From contig JAEOTZ010000077.1 of assembly GCA_016839585.1 (NCBI GenBank), forward strand, positions 1 through 46,416: a DNA stretch of 46,416 nt. The letters are read 5' to 3'. The position numbers were made by a program, and so were the translations under genes. The DNA comes from Promethearchaeota archaeon (lineage in GTDB: Archaea; Asgardarchaeota; Lokiarchaeia; Sigyniarchaeales; SOKP01). Below the pieces are notes generated by a model. That model was not told the DNA's origin, did not search any database, and saw only the letters and a program-made list of their open reading frames with translations. This document shows, one piece after another, positions 14,207 through 22,203 of the stretch (positions are counted from its first letter, which is position 1; each line of letters opens with the position of its first letter).

Positions 14207-15085
14207 TTAACCTAGTGGTTTTGGGAATCTATTTTTCATTGCCATTTCCTTTTGAATAATTTCATCTAATAATTCTTCACGTTCTTTACCAGACAGCACT
14301 TCTAATTGTCTAATATTTAATGGATCGACTTTTTCTCTTAACAATCTGATTTCTTTTACTGTTGGAGGTTCAGTTTCCTTTAAATTTTTAGTAAATAGTA
14401 ACTCAAAGTCAGTGGATTCTTTCAATTCTTCAATTTCAATACCCGGATGAATAGAGTCTACTCTCATCCTTTTACTTTTTTCTTCGAAATCTAAATAAGC
14501 TAAATTAGTTATTACACATTGAGGACCAGAACCTCCACATATGGAAGCTTTTCCGTTTGGAAACCCAACTCCTGATATAAAGTCGAGTTTTTCAGTTGGG
14601 ATGAATGTTCTTTTATCATGACGAGGAGTATAAAGGAAAGAACCACGAGAATAGAACATACTAAAATCAAGTATACCTGCCGCCCCAGGAAGTCTAATCT
14701 TAGGTCTATTCCAATCCCCAATACATATATTGTTTGTATTTCCATATTGGTCAATTTGAGCAGGCCTAAAGAATTCTATTGTGGTAAGTTTATCAGAAGG
14801 AAGTGATTCCAAGGTACATTCCACACTATTTTGAAATCGATATGCTCTTGCTGTATTCATTTCATGATAAAGCAAACTCACTTGCCGAGGTTCTAGGACA
14901 AATGTATTTCCCATAATGTAATGATATATTGCATCTGGTGCATGAGTTACTTTTGCTAAAGTGAAAGCGACCCATACCATAGGAGTCGCTACACCAACGA
15001 TCATTACATCATCGTTTCTAACTTCCCTTGCCATTAAAACAGTCATCATCTCATCTATAGTATAATCCTTCGAATGTTCTTTCAT
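14207..15085 (-). CDS. CoA-transferase, beta subunit (glutaconate CoA-transferase/IpdB-like)
   Basis: A 292-residue protein with the pattern of the second subunit of family I CoA-transferases of the glutaconate/IpdAB type: MMTVLMAREVRNDDVMIVGV at the N-terminus, then EFFRPAQIDQYGNTNNICIG, a GAAGILDFSMFYSRGSFLY loop, and GFPNGKASICGGSGPQCVIT with the glycine-rich turn before the last strand. In this family the two subunits form an (alpha-beta) pair that transfers CoA between acids or, in the Ipd group, hydrolyses a ring. I cannot verify the catalytic glutamate from sequence alone, so transferase versus hydrolase is open. It is the last gene of a minus-strand operon with the alpha subunit and a nitroreductase, 22 bp after the latter. 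Confidence 0.75.
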   Translation of the reverse strand: MKEHSKDYTIDEMMTVLMAREVRNDDVMIVGVATPMVWVAFTLAKVTHAPDAIYHYIMGNTFVLEPRQVSLLYHEMNTARAYRFQNSVECTLESLPSDKLTTIEFFRPAQIDQYGNTNNICIGDWNRPKIRLPGAAGILDFSMFYSRGSFLYTPRHDKRTFIPTEKLDFISGVGFPNGKASICGGSGPQCVITNLAYLDFEEKSKRMRVDSIHPGIEIEELKESTDFELLFTKNLKETEPPTVKEIRLLREKVDPLNIRQLEVLSGKEREELLDEIIQKEMAMKNRFPKPLG

Positions 15086-15107
15086 TTTTTTATCCCTCTT
15101 TTATTAT

Positions 15108-15899
15108 TTAAAGATTTTTTTCAATCCAATCTTTAATAGCCACTTTAACTGATCGGCGCATTTCCTTAGAATAATCCGCTGCCAATTTAGCAATATAAAA
15201 TTTTTGCCCCAAATTTTTGGCGTGGTTTACATCATACTTTCTATCTACATTTTGAAACATTTCAGTAAAATCTTGCTTATTTAGTCTATTATACTTGTTA
15301 ATAAAATGGATATATTTTTGAGGAAACCTTGGTGTAAGAGGTATATTTTCTTTTTCACCTTTTGGATATCCAAAACAGACCATTATTATAGGAAAGACCC
15401 ATCGAGAAAGATTGAACATTTTACGATGAATTTCAATATTTTCCATAATATCACCAATATAGCATGAGCCAATTCCTAAAGCTTCAGCTGTGATAACAGC
15501 ATTTTGTGCAGCTATTAAGGCATCACAACAGGCAAGTAATAAATCGGATTCCTGTGGAGTTTCAAATTCTACGTCAATCTCATCACATAACTCTTTTGTT
15601 CTACAGATTTTAAAATAATCCCACCAACGTTGCATATCGGCCAAAAAAACCAAAATTAAGGGTGATTTTGCGATATGGGGCTGATTATCACATGTTATTG
15701 CTAATTTTTCTTTCATCTTTTGGTCAGTTACTTGGATAATGGAATAGAACATCATGTTACCTGCTGTAGGAGCTCTCATTGCTCCATGTATAATAGTATT
15801 AATTTCTTCTTGAGTAAGTGGTTTAGAATTATATGCACGAATAGTTCTTCTATTATTAATTAATTCTAAAGTTTGATTATTTTGAATAATTCTATTCAA
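15108..15899 (-). CDS. nitroreductase-family flavoprotein between CoA-transferase subunits
   Basis: A 263-residue protein. LELINNRRTIRAYNSKPLTQ and EINTIIHGAMRAPTAGNM are the standard FMN-binding start of nitroreductases, and LACCDALIAAQNAVITAEAL followed by GIGSCYIGDI matches the central flavin-contacting helix. IIMVCFGYPKGE closes the fold. The C-terminus is extended by about 60 basic residues beyond the usual end. The family uses NAD(P)H and FMN to reduce nitro, quinone, enone or other acceptors. The gene is placed between the two CoA-transferase subunits with gaps of 22 and 27 bp, so the product probably acts on the same CoA ester or acid, perhaps as an enoate-type reductase or dehydrogenase; this is inferred from the neighbours only. 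Confidence 0.8.
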   Translation of the reverse strand: MNRIIQNNQTLELINNRRTIRAYNSKPLTQEEINTIIHGAMRAPTAGNMMFYSIIQVTDQKMKEKLAITCDNQPHIAKSPLILVFLADMQRWWDYFKICRTKELCDEIDVEFETPQESDLLLACCDALIAAQNAVITAEALGIGSCYIGDIMENIEIHRKMFNLSRWVFPIIMVCFGYPKGEKENIPLTPRFPQKYIHFINKYNRLNKQDFTEMFQNVDRKYDVNHAKNLGQKFYIAKLAADYSKEMRRSVKVAIKDWIEKNL

Positions 15900-15926
15900 T
15901 CAAAACACCTCTAAAAATTAAATTTC

Positions 15927-16787
15927 TTATAACAATATATTTAAAATGGTTTGAATCCCACCAGCTTCTTCAAGGTATTGAGCTGGAGTTTTGTTAATAA
16001 TGTATTTTTCCTTATAATCTTCAAAATCAGTTTTAAGATATTCTTGAATATGAAGTGGATCAAATGTATAGAATGGATAACAACTAGTTGGATGGGCACC
16101 AAAGGGTATTTTTACTACTGCATCTGTAGTTTGCATAGGTAATTGTGCTTTACCTGGTAAATATCGGATATCTTCTGTTTCAACTAATTTTTCACAGATA
16201 ATAATTGTATTTTTCGCTGTTTTTGCCATATCTGCATCCATCCATACTGCACCAGCAATATTGGCATTTCCAAATTCATCAGCATAAGGCACATGAATTA
16301 TAGCTACATCTAAATCTATTTTTGGTACAGCCATAACCTGAGTTCCTGAACCAAGTGGATCTTCAATTTGTTTAATATCATCCCTTACTTTTGGCATATC
16401 AGTTCCAATGATACCTTTTAATGGCATGAATGGTACTTTCAAGTAAGATGCTCTCAATCCTAAAGCAATAGTGGCTTCACTTTCCTCAGAAATTTTAATA
16501 ACACCCGATTCAACAGCTCTTCTATAATTCGGGGCCATGCCAAAAATTTCCATTCCAACAAAACAAGATCTAACTTCAGAAACACATCCTCCTGCTATAA
16601 GCATATCAACTTCGATTCCTCCAACAAACGTACAAATCGATAACTTTTTCTTACTCTGCCTAATTATCTCTCTACAAACACTTATTGGTTTTCTCCAAAA
16701 AGAAAGACCACCAAATCCAATTAGATCCTTATCTTGAATGTATGTTGAGATTGCATCTTTTAATGACATCAATTTACTAGATCTCAT
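15927..16787 (-). CDS. CoA-transferase, alpha subunit (glutaconate CoA-transferase/IpdA-like)
   Basis: A 286-residue protein. The N-terminal MSLKDAISTYIQDKDLIGFG and the following GLSFWRKPISVCREIIRQ fit the alpha-subunit start (family: g..i..GG......P....e.ir). Next come LSICTFVGGIEVDMLIAGGC and VRSCFVGMEIFGMAPNYRRA, then DLDVAIIHVPYADEFGNANI, all family features of the GctA/IpdA type. The last third contains TTDAVVKIPFGAHPTSCYPF, which is also typical. This is the first gene of an operon with a nitroreductase and the beta subunit. The CoA ester handled is unknown. Upstream is an AT-rich 314-bp region with a 20-bp palindrome (16889-16908) shared with the divergent gene at 17102. Confidence 0.75.
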   Translation of the reverse strand: MRSSKLMSLKDAISTYIQDKDLIGFGGLSFWRKPISVCREIIRQSKKKLSICTFVGGIEVDMLIAGGCVSEVRSCFVGMEIFGMAPNYRRAVESGVIKISEESEATIALGLRASYLKVPFMPLKGIIGTDMPKVRDDIKQIEDPLGSGTQVMAVPKIDLDVAIIHVPYADEFGNANIAGAVWMDADMAKTAKNTIIICEKLVETEDIRYLPGKAQLPMQTTDAVVKIPFGAHPTSCYPFYTFDPLHIQEYLKTDFEDYKEKYIINKTPAQYLEEAGGIQTILNILL

Positions 16788-16888
16788 GAAAATTCTCTCT
16801 ATTTATCAAAATAGCTGTAATTAGATATAATTATTTATCAAATTAAAATTAATATATTAAATTACAAATTTATCAATGGTAAAAATTC

Positions 16889-16908
16889 TTCCATATCTAT
16901 ATATGGAA
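16889..16908. promoter_or_regulatory. 20-bp palindrome in a divergent promoter region
   Basis: TTCCATATCTATATATGGAA consists of two perfect 8-bp arms separated by CTAT. It lies about 102 bp upstream of the CoA-transferase operon and about 194 bp upstream of the membrane protein at 17102. It could bind a dimeric repressor of the CoA-transferase operon. The rest of the 314-bp gap (16788-17101) is AT-rich with no recognisable gene. Confidence 0.4.
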
Positions 16909-17101
16909 AATAAATAAAATGTTTCTCTTATAGAACCATAAAATTATAGAAAAATATAATAAATATTTAAAAATAGAGCAAATTTATTATTCTTAATTCA
17001 ATTAATTTTAAATAGCGAAATAAACAATTATTGTAAAATTTGTTCCTAATTATCATAATATATCCTTTAAATTTTATTAAAATAAATATCGGGCGAGGAG
17101 T

Positions 17102-17653
17102 ATGGAAAACGAAAAAGAAGATGATATAGAGAAATATAAAAATGATATGCAAGAAATTGAAGACCCTGGTTCATATGCTTTTTTAATCTTCCCCATATGT
17201 GTTGGAATCTTTATAATTCCTCTCTTCATTTTTTTAGCAGTAATGGCTTTTTCACTAGAGGGTTATGAACTAATGATCCTGGGAATTCTTTTAATTATAT
17301 TTATTCCAATAATACTCACTATCGTTTTTTTTTCGCGTAGGTTTTATAGTATTGAAGGTAGAAAGAAGTTTCTTCTCTCTAATGAAAAATTTTTGATTAA
17401 AGTTCCCTTGAAACCTATAATAGAAATTAAATGGTCTGATTTCGATGAATTGTTAATAACAACAAGAAAAAAATATGGTCAAGATTATATTGTTCTTGAA
17501 ATTCAATTTTTGAGGCAAGTAGAGTTCAATAATATTAAAAAAGTTAAATACCGGCTTCATAAATCTGAAAATGTAAGAAAAATTATCGATTTAATATCTT
17601 CATACGCCACATTAAAAAATGTTCTGGTAAAAATAGATAAAAAGGACCTCTAA
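17102..17653 (+). CDS. membrane protein with TM hairpin and PH-like domain
   Basis: A 183-residue protein. The N-terminal 25 residues are strongly acidic/basic (ENEKEDDIEKYKNDMQEIED). Two long TM segments follow at about residues 27-50 and 56-79, then a beta-rich soluble domain (about 85-160) and a closing helix (SENVRKIIDLISSYA), which resemble bacterial PH-like domains: FLLSNEKFLIKVPLKPIIEI, KWSDFDELLITTRKK, DYIVLEIQFLRQVEF, VKYRLHKSENVRK. The start is supported by GAGGAG immediately upstream (about 17096-17101), although it is very close to the ATG. The architecture is like that of the first gene of the GOLPH3-like operon (3873-4427). No partner is obvious; the gene converges with the LRR gene downstream. 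Confidence 0.55.
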   Translation: MENEKEDDIEKYKNDMQEIEDPGSYAFLIFPICVGIFIIPLFIFLAVMAFSLEGYELMILGILLIIFIPIILTIVFFSRRFYSIEGRKKFLLSNEKFLIKVPLKPIIEIKWSDFDELLITTRKKYGQDYIVLEIQFLRQVEFNNIKKVKYRLHKSENVRKIIDLISSYATLKNVLVKIDKKDL

Positions 17654-17660
17654 GGATAAT

Positions 17661-18647
17661 TTAAATAAATCTATCAGCAAAACCTTTGAATAATTGATAT
17701 CCCACAATTGATCCAATAATGATGAGGAGAATAACAAAACAAATACTAACTGGTAAGATCATATCTGAATCTTCTTCAATTAAACCAGCAAATCCACCAA
17801 TCAAAAATGATATTCCAAAAATACCTAAGTATATTACAACAGTCCATCCGAAAACAGGTAAATATGTAAGTTTAAGTGCTCTAGAATAACTCATTGAAAG
17901 ACTTTTTGCTATCGCATAAACGAAAATCAACGCAAAAATGAAGGGTAAAATAAGTATTATTATAATGACTACTATCATTACTTTATGAATATCAATGTGT
18001 ATAGATTTTTTTAGAGGAGGTGTATACACTCTTACGGTTGGTTCTTTAGAATCTAATCGAGAGAGACTTTCTGAAAGTTGATCTTGTATCTCATCTTTAA
18101 TATTGTTGCCTTTAAGATATAGTATCTTCAAACTTTTTAGTGATTTTAGCTCATCTATACTACTAATATAATTATTTGTAATGTTTAATGTTGATAAGTT
18201 TGCTAAATTTGAGATTCCTTTAAGGTCTTCAACTTTATTGTTGCTTACATTTAAATATTCTAAATTTATTAAGTTTTCTATTCCTTTGAGATTCTTTAGG
18301 TTATTGTATGAGAGATTTAATGCTAATAAATTAGATAGATTTTCTAAACCCCTAATTTCTGATATATTATTATTAGATAAATCAAGATTCTTTAGATTTT
18401 TTAGTTCTTCAAGACCAAGAATATTATTAATGTCTGATATTTCAATACCTCTTAAATTTAAAATTCCCTTCTTCACTTTATATAATTCATCTTTATAAAC
18501 AACCATCTTACCCTTTAATACATCATTCGAAGTTTTAGCTTTTTGAATTAAAGCCTCATTTTTCTTTTTCTGATCAATGAAATTGTTTAATATTAAAATT
18601 GAGAAAAACCATATTGTTAAAAAATAAAAGATAATTGTCATCACCAT
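17661..18647 (-). CDS. SDS22-like leucine-rich-repeat membrane protein
   Basis: A 328-residue protein. A TM segment at residues about 5-22 is followed by a short coiled region. About five or six SDS22-type leucine-rich repeats of 22 residues follow, at residues about 65-190: LKNLKNLDLSNNNISEIRGL, NLSNLLALNLSYNNLKNLKG, NLINLEYLNVSNNKVEDLKG, NLANLSTLNITNNYISSIDE. After a linker, three TM segments lie at about 224-250, 263-287 and 298-320. LRRs of this class bind proteins. The topology places them on one side of the membrane next to a small transmembrane bundle, so this could be a membrane-bound scaffold. An LRR-coding fragment near 8740 carries the same repeat type. The C-terminal TM segments are not a family I recognise. 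Confidence 0.7.
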   Translation of the reverse strand: MVMTIIFYFLTIWFFSILILNNFIDQKKKNEALIQKAKTSNDVLKGKMVVYKDELYKVKKGILNLRGIEISDINNILGLEELKNLKNLDLSNNNISEIRGLENLSNLLALNLSYNNLKNLKGIENLINLEYLNVSNNKVEDLKGISNLANLSTLNITNNYISSIDELKSLKSLKILYLKGNNIKDEIQDQLSESLSRLDSKEPTVRVYTPPLKKSIHIDIHKVMIVVIIIILILPFIFALIFVYAIAKSLSMSYSRALKLTYLPVFGWTVVIYLGIFGISFLIGGFAGLIEEDSDMILPVSICFVILLIIIGSIVGYQLFKGFADRFI

Positions 18648-18788
18648 AATTCCTTAAATATTTTTGATGAAAAAAAATGTGTTATGTGTATTTCGATTAA
18701 GCGAGTATTTAGACAAATAAGGAACGATTTTTTTTAAATTTTTACTAAAATATTCGGTTCTTTTTAACACTAAATAATTTTTGAATAA

Positions 18789-18920
18789 TTAATTTTTTTT
18801 AGCTTTATCTAATTGTTCTTTTAATTTTACAAAAAAGTCTGGAGTAGAAATTTTATAAGGAATTGGATATCTCGTACCTGCTTTATGTGTTTCTTTCATA
18901 CCATCAATTAAATCAGTATG
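18789..18920 (-). pseudogene. decayed duplicate of the DUF169 gene 3' end
   Basis: The minus strand reads GMKETHKAGTRYPIPYKIST and PDFFVKLKEQLDKAKKN then stop (18789-18791). It is nearly identical to the C-terminus of the intact DUF169 protein at 19346-20122 (GMEKTHKAGTRYPIPYKIST, PDFFIKLKKQLDKAKRD). Just upstream the copy has lost 12 codons (the ASIPFEIVNEI region) so that TDLI joins directly to DGMK. The similarity ends near 18920. A small gene at 19132 lies between the copies. The rest of the gap 18648-19131 is AT-rich and empty, with a TATA-like element near 19050. Confidence 0.75.
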
Positions 18921-19131
18921 ATATTAGATTTTGTTCTTGTTAAAATAAAAATATATCATTTAATTAAGTTTATATCATATAAGTAATACCCATTAATAAT
19001 CTGTAATTCAATTATTAATAATTCTCTAAACCTTACATTTATTATATAAAACTTTTAAATACTTGCCTTCGCCATTAATTATAGAAAAAAAATAATCATT
19101 ATATTATAAAAAATCTTAATAAATTAAAGGA

Positions 19132-19320
19132 GTGATTAATACGAGTAAAAAATACGAGCATAGAGTTAATCATCTCAAAGATCATAAACATGATAAAGAA
19201 GGGAAACCACACCAAAAAGAAATAAAACCATATTCGAGAAAAAGTAAAGTAAGTCAATTAAAAAAAGATGAAAAAAAATTTCATGAAAAACTTGATAAAA
19301 GTGAATATACCTGGTTTTAA
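19132..19320 (+). CDS. small highly charged Lys/His-rich protein
   Basis: A 62-residue protein starting with GTG, preceded by an excellent Shine-Dalgarno (AAAGGAG, about 19126-19132) and, about 75 bp upstream, a TATA-like stretch (TTTATTATATAAAAC). Composition is dominated by Lys, His, Glu and Asp with two clusters (KDHKHDKEGKPHQKEIKPY and KKDEKKFHEKLDKSEYTWF). No hydrophobic core; it is probably disordered or nucleic-acid/metal binding. No family recognised. Because the ribosome site and stop are clean, I think it is a real small gene rather than noise. It is placed between the decayed and the intact DUF169 copies, on the opposite strand. Confidence 0.5.
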   Translation: MINTSKKYEHRVNHLKDHKHDKEGKPHQKEIKPYSRKSKVSQLKKDEKKFHEKLDKSEYTWF

Positions 19321-19345
19321 ATAGAAAATTAATTCACAAATAAGA

Positions 19346-20122
19346 TTAATCTCTTTTTGCTTTATCTAATTGTTTTTTCAATTTTATAAAAAAGTCAGGA
19401 GTAGAAATCTTATAAGGAATGGGATATCTCGTACCTGCTTTATGTGTTTTTTCCATACCATCAATAATTTCGTTAACGATTTCGAAAGGAATAGATGCTA
19501 TTAAATCAGTATCCGTTGCCATTCCAAAACGTCGATCCCCCAAACATGGAAAAGCTATCTGTAAATCTTTTGTAAGAATTGCATTTGATATGATATCAGC
19601 ACATACACCATCGCAAAATGTTGACATTGAAACTCTCCCTCCTCTCTTCCATAAGTATCCCTGAATTATTCTCATTATCTGAGCAGAATTTCCCCAAATT
19701 AAAATCAGATCAGGCTCAAAATCTATACGTCTTAAAGCTCCTGATACAATTGCAGAATATTGACCATAAGGAATTTTAGGCATTGTAGCTGTCGTTTTTT
19801 TAGCAGCTTCTTTTGTTTCATTATATCTTCCTATGAAAAATGCCCCTTCCTCAAAAAGTCTATATGATTCTTCAAATCCAATAGAAATTTCTGCTAATGG
19901 GCATAAATTATCTCCTTTTACGCATCCCATTGTCCAACCATAATATCTAGCATAACTGAATATCTGACATAATGCAATTTTATGTTCTGGTTTTTTTAGA
20001 AATTTAATTTGCTCTAAATCTTTAGAGTTTTCAAGTAATTTTACTCCTACAGGGAAAGTAGCTAATCTTAGATACTTATTTAATTGATTATCTAATTTCT
20101 CATAATTACACAATGAAATCAC
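19346..20122 (-). CDS. DUF169 protein
   Basis: A 258-residue protein matching the archaeal/bacterial DUF169 family along its length. FPVGVKLLENSKDLEQIKF is the family's opening strand. ALCQIFSYARYYGWTMGCVK then carries two conserved cysteines (CQ...C), and NLCPLAEISIGFEE a third. Also present are FEPDLILIWGNSAQIMRIIQGY, STFCDGVCADIISNAI and IAFPCLGDRRFGMATDTDLI. The conserved Cys residues suggest metal or redox-cofactor binding. The family has no established biochemical function and is often found near methanogenesis or corrinoid genes, which fits the adjacent divergent cobalamin adenosyltransferase gene (73 bp apart). A partial duplicate lies 400-500 bp downstream. Confidence 0.8.
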   Translation of the reverse strand: MISLCNYEKLDNQLNKYLRLATFPVGVKLLENSKDLEQIKFLKKPEHKIALCQIFSYARYYGWTMGCVKGDNLCPLAEISIGFEESYRLFEEGAFFIGRYNETKEAAKKTTATMPKIPYGQYSAIVSGALRRIDFEPDLILIWGNSAQIMRIIQGYLWKRGGRVSMSTFCDGVCADIISNAILTKDLQIAFPCLGDRRFGMATDTDLIASIPFEIVNEIIDGMEKTHKAGTRYPIPYKISTPDFFIKLKKQLDKAKRD

Positions 20123-20195
20123 AATTTTCAGTATTAAAAAATAATTAAATAATAGAGTATTCCAAAATATAATAAAATTAGGAGTTTATGTAAAG

Positions 20196-20738
20196 ATGAC
20201 TTTAACTAGAAAAAGATTAAAACAAGGACTTATTCAAGTTTATTTTGGACGCGGTAAAGGTAAAACTACTGCTGCAATTGGACAAGGTGTACGTGCGACG
20301 GGGCATGGATTTAAAGTTTATATGATCCAATTTATGAAAGGTAATTATAAATATGGAGAAATAGAAGCTATTAAAAGGATTCCTAACTTTGAGTTAAAAC
20401 AATTCGGAAGTTCAGAGTTAATAGCCGAACCAGGAGAATTCGATAAAGATGAAGGAAAAAAAGCACTTAATTTCGCTAAGGAAATTATCATGAGTGATGA
20501 ATATGATATTGTGATACTTGATGAAGTTGGGGTAGCAATCTCTATGAATGTTATCTCTGTTGAGCCTGTATTAGAAATTGTAAAAAATAAACCTGAAAAA
20601 GTTGAAATAATCTTAACAGGGGGTCCAAAAATGCATCCTAAAATAAAAGAAGCAGCTAATTTAGTAACAGAGATGAAAATGGTTAAACATTATTATTCCT
20701 CAAATGGTATTACTGCACGTTTCGGAATTGAATATTAA
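20196..20738 (+). CDS. cobO: cob(I)yrinic acid a,c-diamide adenosyltransferase (CobA/CobO type)
   Basis: A 180-residue P-loop protein. The start QGLIQVYFGRGKGKTTAAIG contains the Walker A motif GRGKGKTT (about residues 17-24), next to GQGVRATGHGFKVYMIQFMK, which is diagnostic for the CobA/CobO/BtuR family. EYDIVILDEVGVAI is the Walker B strand and VEIILTGGPKMHPKIKEAAN a later conserved segment, followed by AANLVTEMKMVKHYY. The family transfers the adenosyl group of ATP to Co(I) corrinoids, forming adenosylcobalamin precursors. The length is normal and the ATG is the first in frame. The divergent DUF169 gene starts 73 bp away, with an AT-rich shared promoter. This suggests corrinoid use, compatible with mutase-type CoA chemistry, although no mutase is in the window. 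Confidence 0.85.
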   Translation: MTLTRKRLKQGLIQVYFGRGKGKTTAAIGQGVRATGHGFKVYMIQFMKGNYKYGEIEAIKRIPNFELKQFGSSELIAEPGEFDKDEGKKALNFAKEIIMSDEYDIVILDEVGVAISMNVISVEPVLEIVKNKPEKVEIILTGGPKMHPKIKEAANLVTEMKMVKHYYSSNGITARFGIEY

Positions 20739-20880
20739 TCATAATTTATTTAATTTCTTCTTTTGAATCCTAAGAATCTGACAATAAAAAATAGTAATTT
20801 ATGATCTTGAAAAATATCGGAAGCCTTTTGTTTAACCTTTTATTTTCTTAAAAAATATCCTCATTTTAAAATGATCATTC

Positions 20881-22113
20881 TTGAAAAATTTGCTAATTTT
20901 TGGTAGTATAGTTAAATTTAAACGTAGGAATTTGATAACATTATCTTTTACTAAATTAATTCATGGATTTGGAATAGGTATGTTTAATATAGTATATCAA
21001 CCATACTTATTGGAACTTACAAATTCAATAGTAATGACAGGTCTATTTATCTCTATTGGATCAATAATGCAATTTTTACCAATGCCTTTAGTAGGCAAAT
21101 TTTCTGATAAGCATAATCGTAAATACACAATTATTTCAAGTATCCCACTATTTATCTTAGGACTCTTATTTTTAATTATTGCACGTTCTAATAGCTTACA
21201 ATATGTTATTTTAGGGATAATTCTATACTTTTTAGGACTTATTGTTAATAATTTAAACTCTCAATTTTTAATAGCTGAGAATACAGATAAATCTAAAGGA
21301 TTGATTTATGGATTTATGTTCTTTTCATTTTTTGTTGGGAGCATTGCTGGGACTTCTTTTATAATCCTTATACAAGGACTCAATACAAGATTTTATTTTT
21401 TGTTTTTCATTGTGCTGTTAATCATCGAAGGGTTAATTTTTACAGTATTCCTATCTGTGCAACCCCAAAACAATCAAAACCAAAATCTTGGCATTAACAA
21501 CAATACTAAAGCAAAAGTAAATATGTGGTTAAAGATTTTTAGAACTAAGACGTTAAGATCCATTTTAATATTTTTTACTTTAGATATTTTCGTGTATGGT
21601 ATTTCTCTTTCAATTTATTCGGGCGGATTATACGATTACTACAGTTTAACTAAAGAAGAACTTGCCTTTATTTCAATATGGTTTAATATAGCAAATATGG
21701 TTTTTCTAATTCCAGCAGGGCATTTAACAGATAAAATTGGTAATAAGAAGACTTTAATTTTAAGTCAATTCTTTGGTTTTGGATATTTTTTCATGAATAT
21801 AATGACTGTAATTTTGTGGATAAATCAGATTAAATTTTCATTATATCTCACATTAAGTATTGGATATGTCTTGCTTGCGTTATCCGTCTCTACTTTTGCA
21901 CCCGCTGAACAAGTAATTTTAACTAATTTGGATGAAAATAAGAAAAGTGAATCTTATGGTATTGTAGCATTTGTTAGAGGAATTGGATTTATTCCCACTG
22001 GTATTATTGGGGGTTTAATTATAGAAAATGTTCATTATATTGCACCATTTATTTTTAGCTCCATTGGGCTCATACTTGAACTTTTATTTCTTTTGAAATT
22101 TTTTCATGAGTAG
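20881..22113 (+). CDS. MFS transporter
   Basis: A 410-residue membrane protein with about 12 TM segments in two six-helix halves. The loop between TM2 and TM3 (VGKFSDKHNRKYTII) is the classic MFS motif G...D..gRk, and the repeat copy between TM8 and TM9 (AGHLTDKIGNKKTLI) matches it. A central cytosolic loop (QPQNNQNQNLGINNNTKAKV) separates the halves. The start is TTG at 20881; no good ribosome site is seen before it, and the next Met lies inside TM1, so TTG is preferred. The substrate cannot be predicted. Drug/efflux-like MFS proteins have this general appearance. It lies 90 bp upstream of the thiolase gene in the same direction, which might link it to organic-acid transport. Confidence 0.8.
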   Translation: MKNLLIFGSIVKFKRRNLITLSFTKLIHGFGIGMFNIVYQPYLLELTNSIVMTGLFISIGSIMQFLPMPLVGKFSDKHNRKYTIISSIPLFILGLLFLIIARSNSLQYVILGIILYFLGLIVNNLNSQFLIAENTDKSKGLIYGFMFFSFFVGSIAGTSFIILIQGLNTRFYFLFFIVLLIIEGLIFTVFLSVQPQNNQNQNLGINNNTKAKVNMWLKIFRTKTLRSILIFFTLDIFVYGISLSIYSGGLYDYYSLTKEELAFISIWFNIANMVFLIPAGHLTDKIGNKKTLILSQFFGFGYFFMNIMTVILWINQIKFSLYLTLSIGYVLLALSVSTFAPAEQVILTNLDENKKSESYGIVAFVRGIGFIPTGIIGGLIIENVHYIAPFIFSSIGLILELLFLLKFFHE

Positions 22114-22203
22114 TTTATTACTTTTTGATAAAATAATAACAAATATAATTTTTCAATAATTCAATTCTTTAAATTTAAATTATTAAAAATTTAGGTAGAT
22201 AAA

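Noticed and set aside
14512-14806. Overlapping frames within the CoA-transferase beta gene
   Set aside because: No ribosome site and no protein-like pattern; shadows of the real gene.
18181-18498. Plus-strand open frame inside the LRR gene
   Set aside because: Antisense to repetitive LRR codons of a well-supported gene; the open frame is an effect of codon bias.
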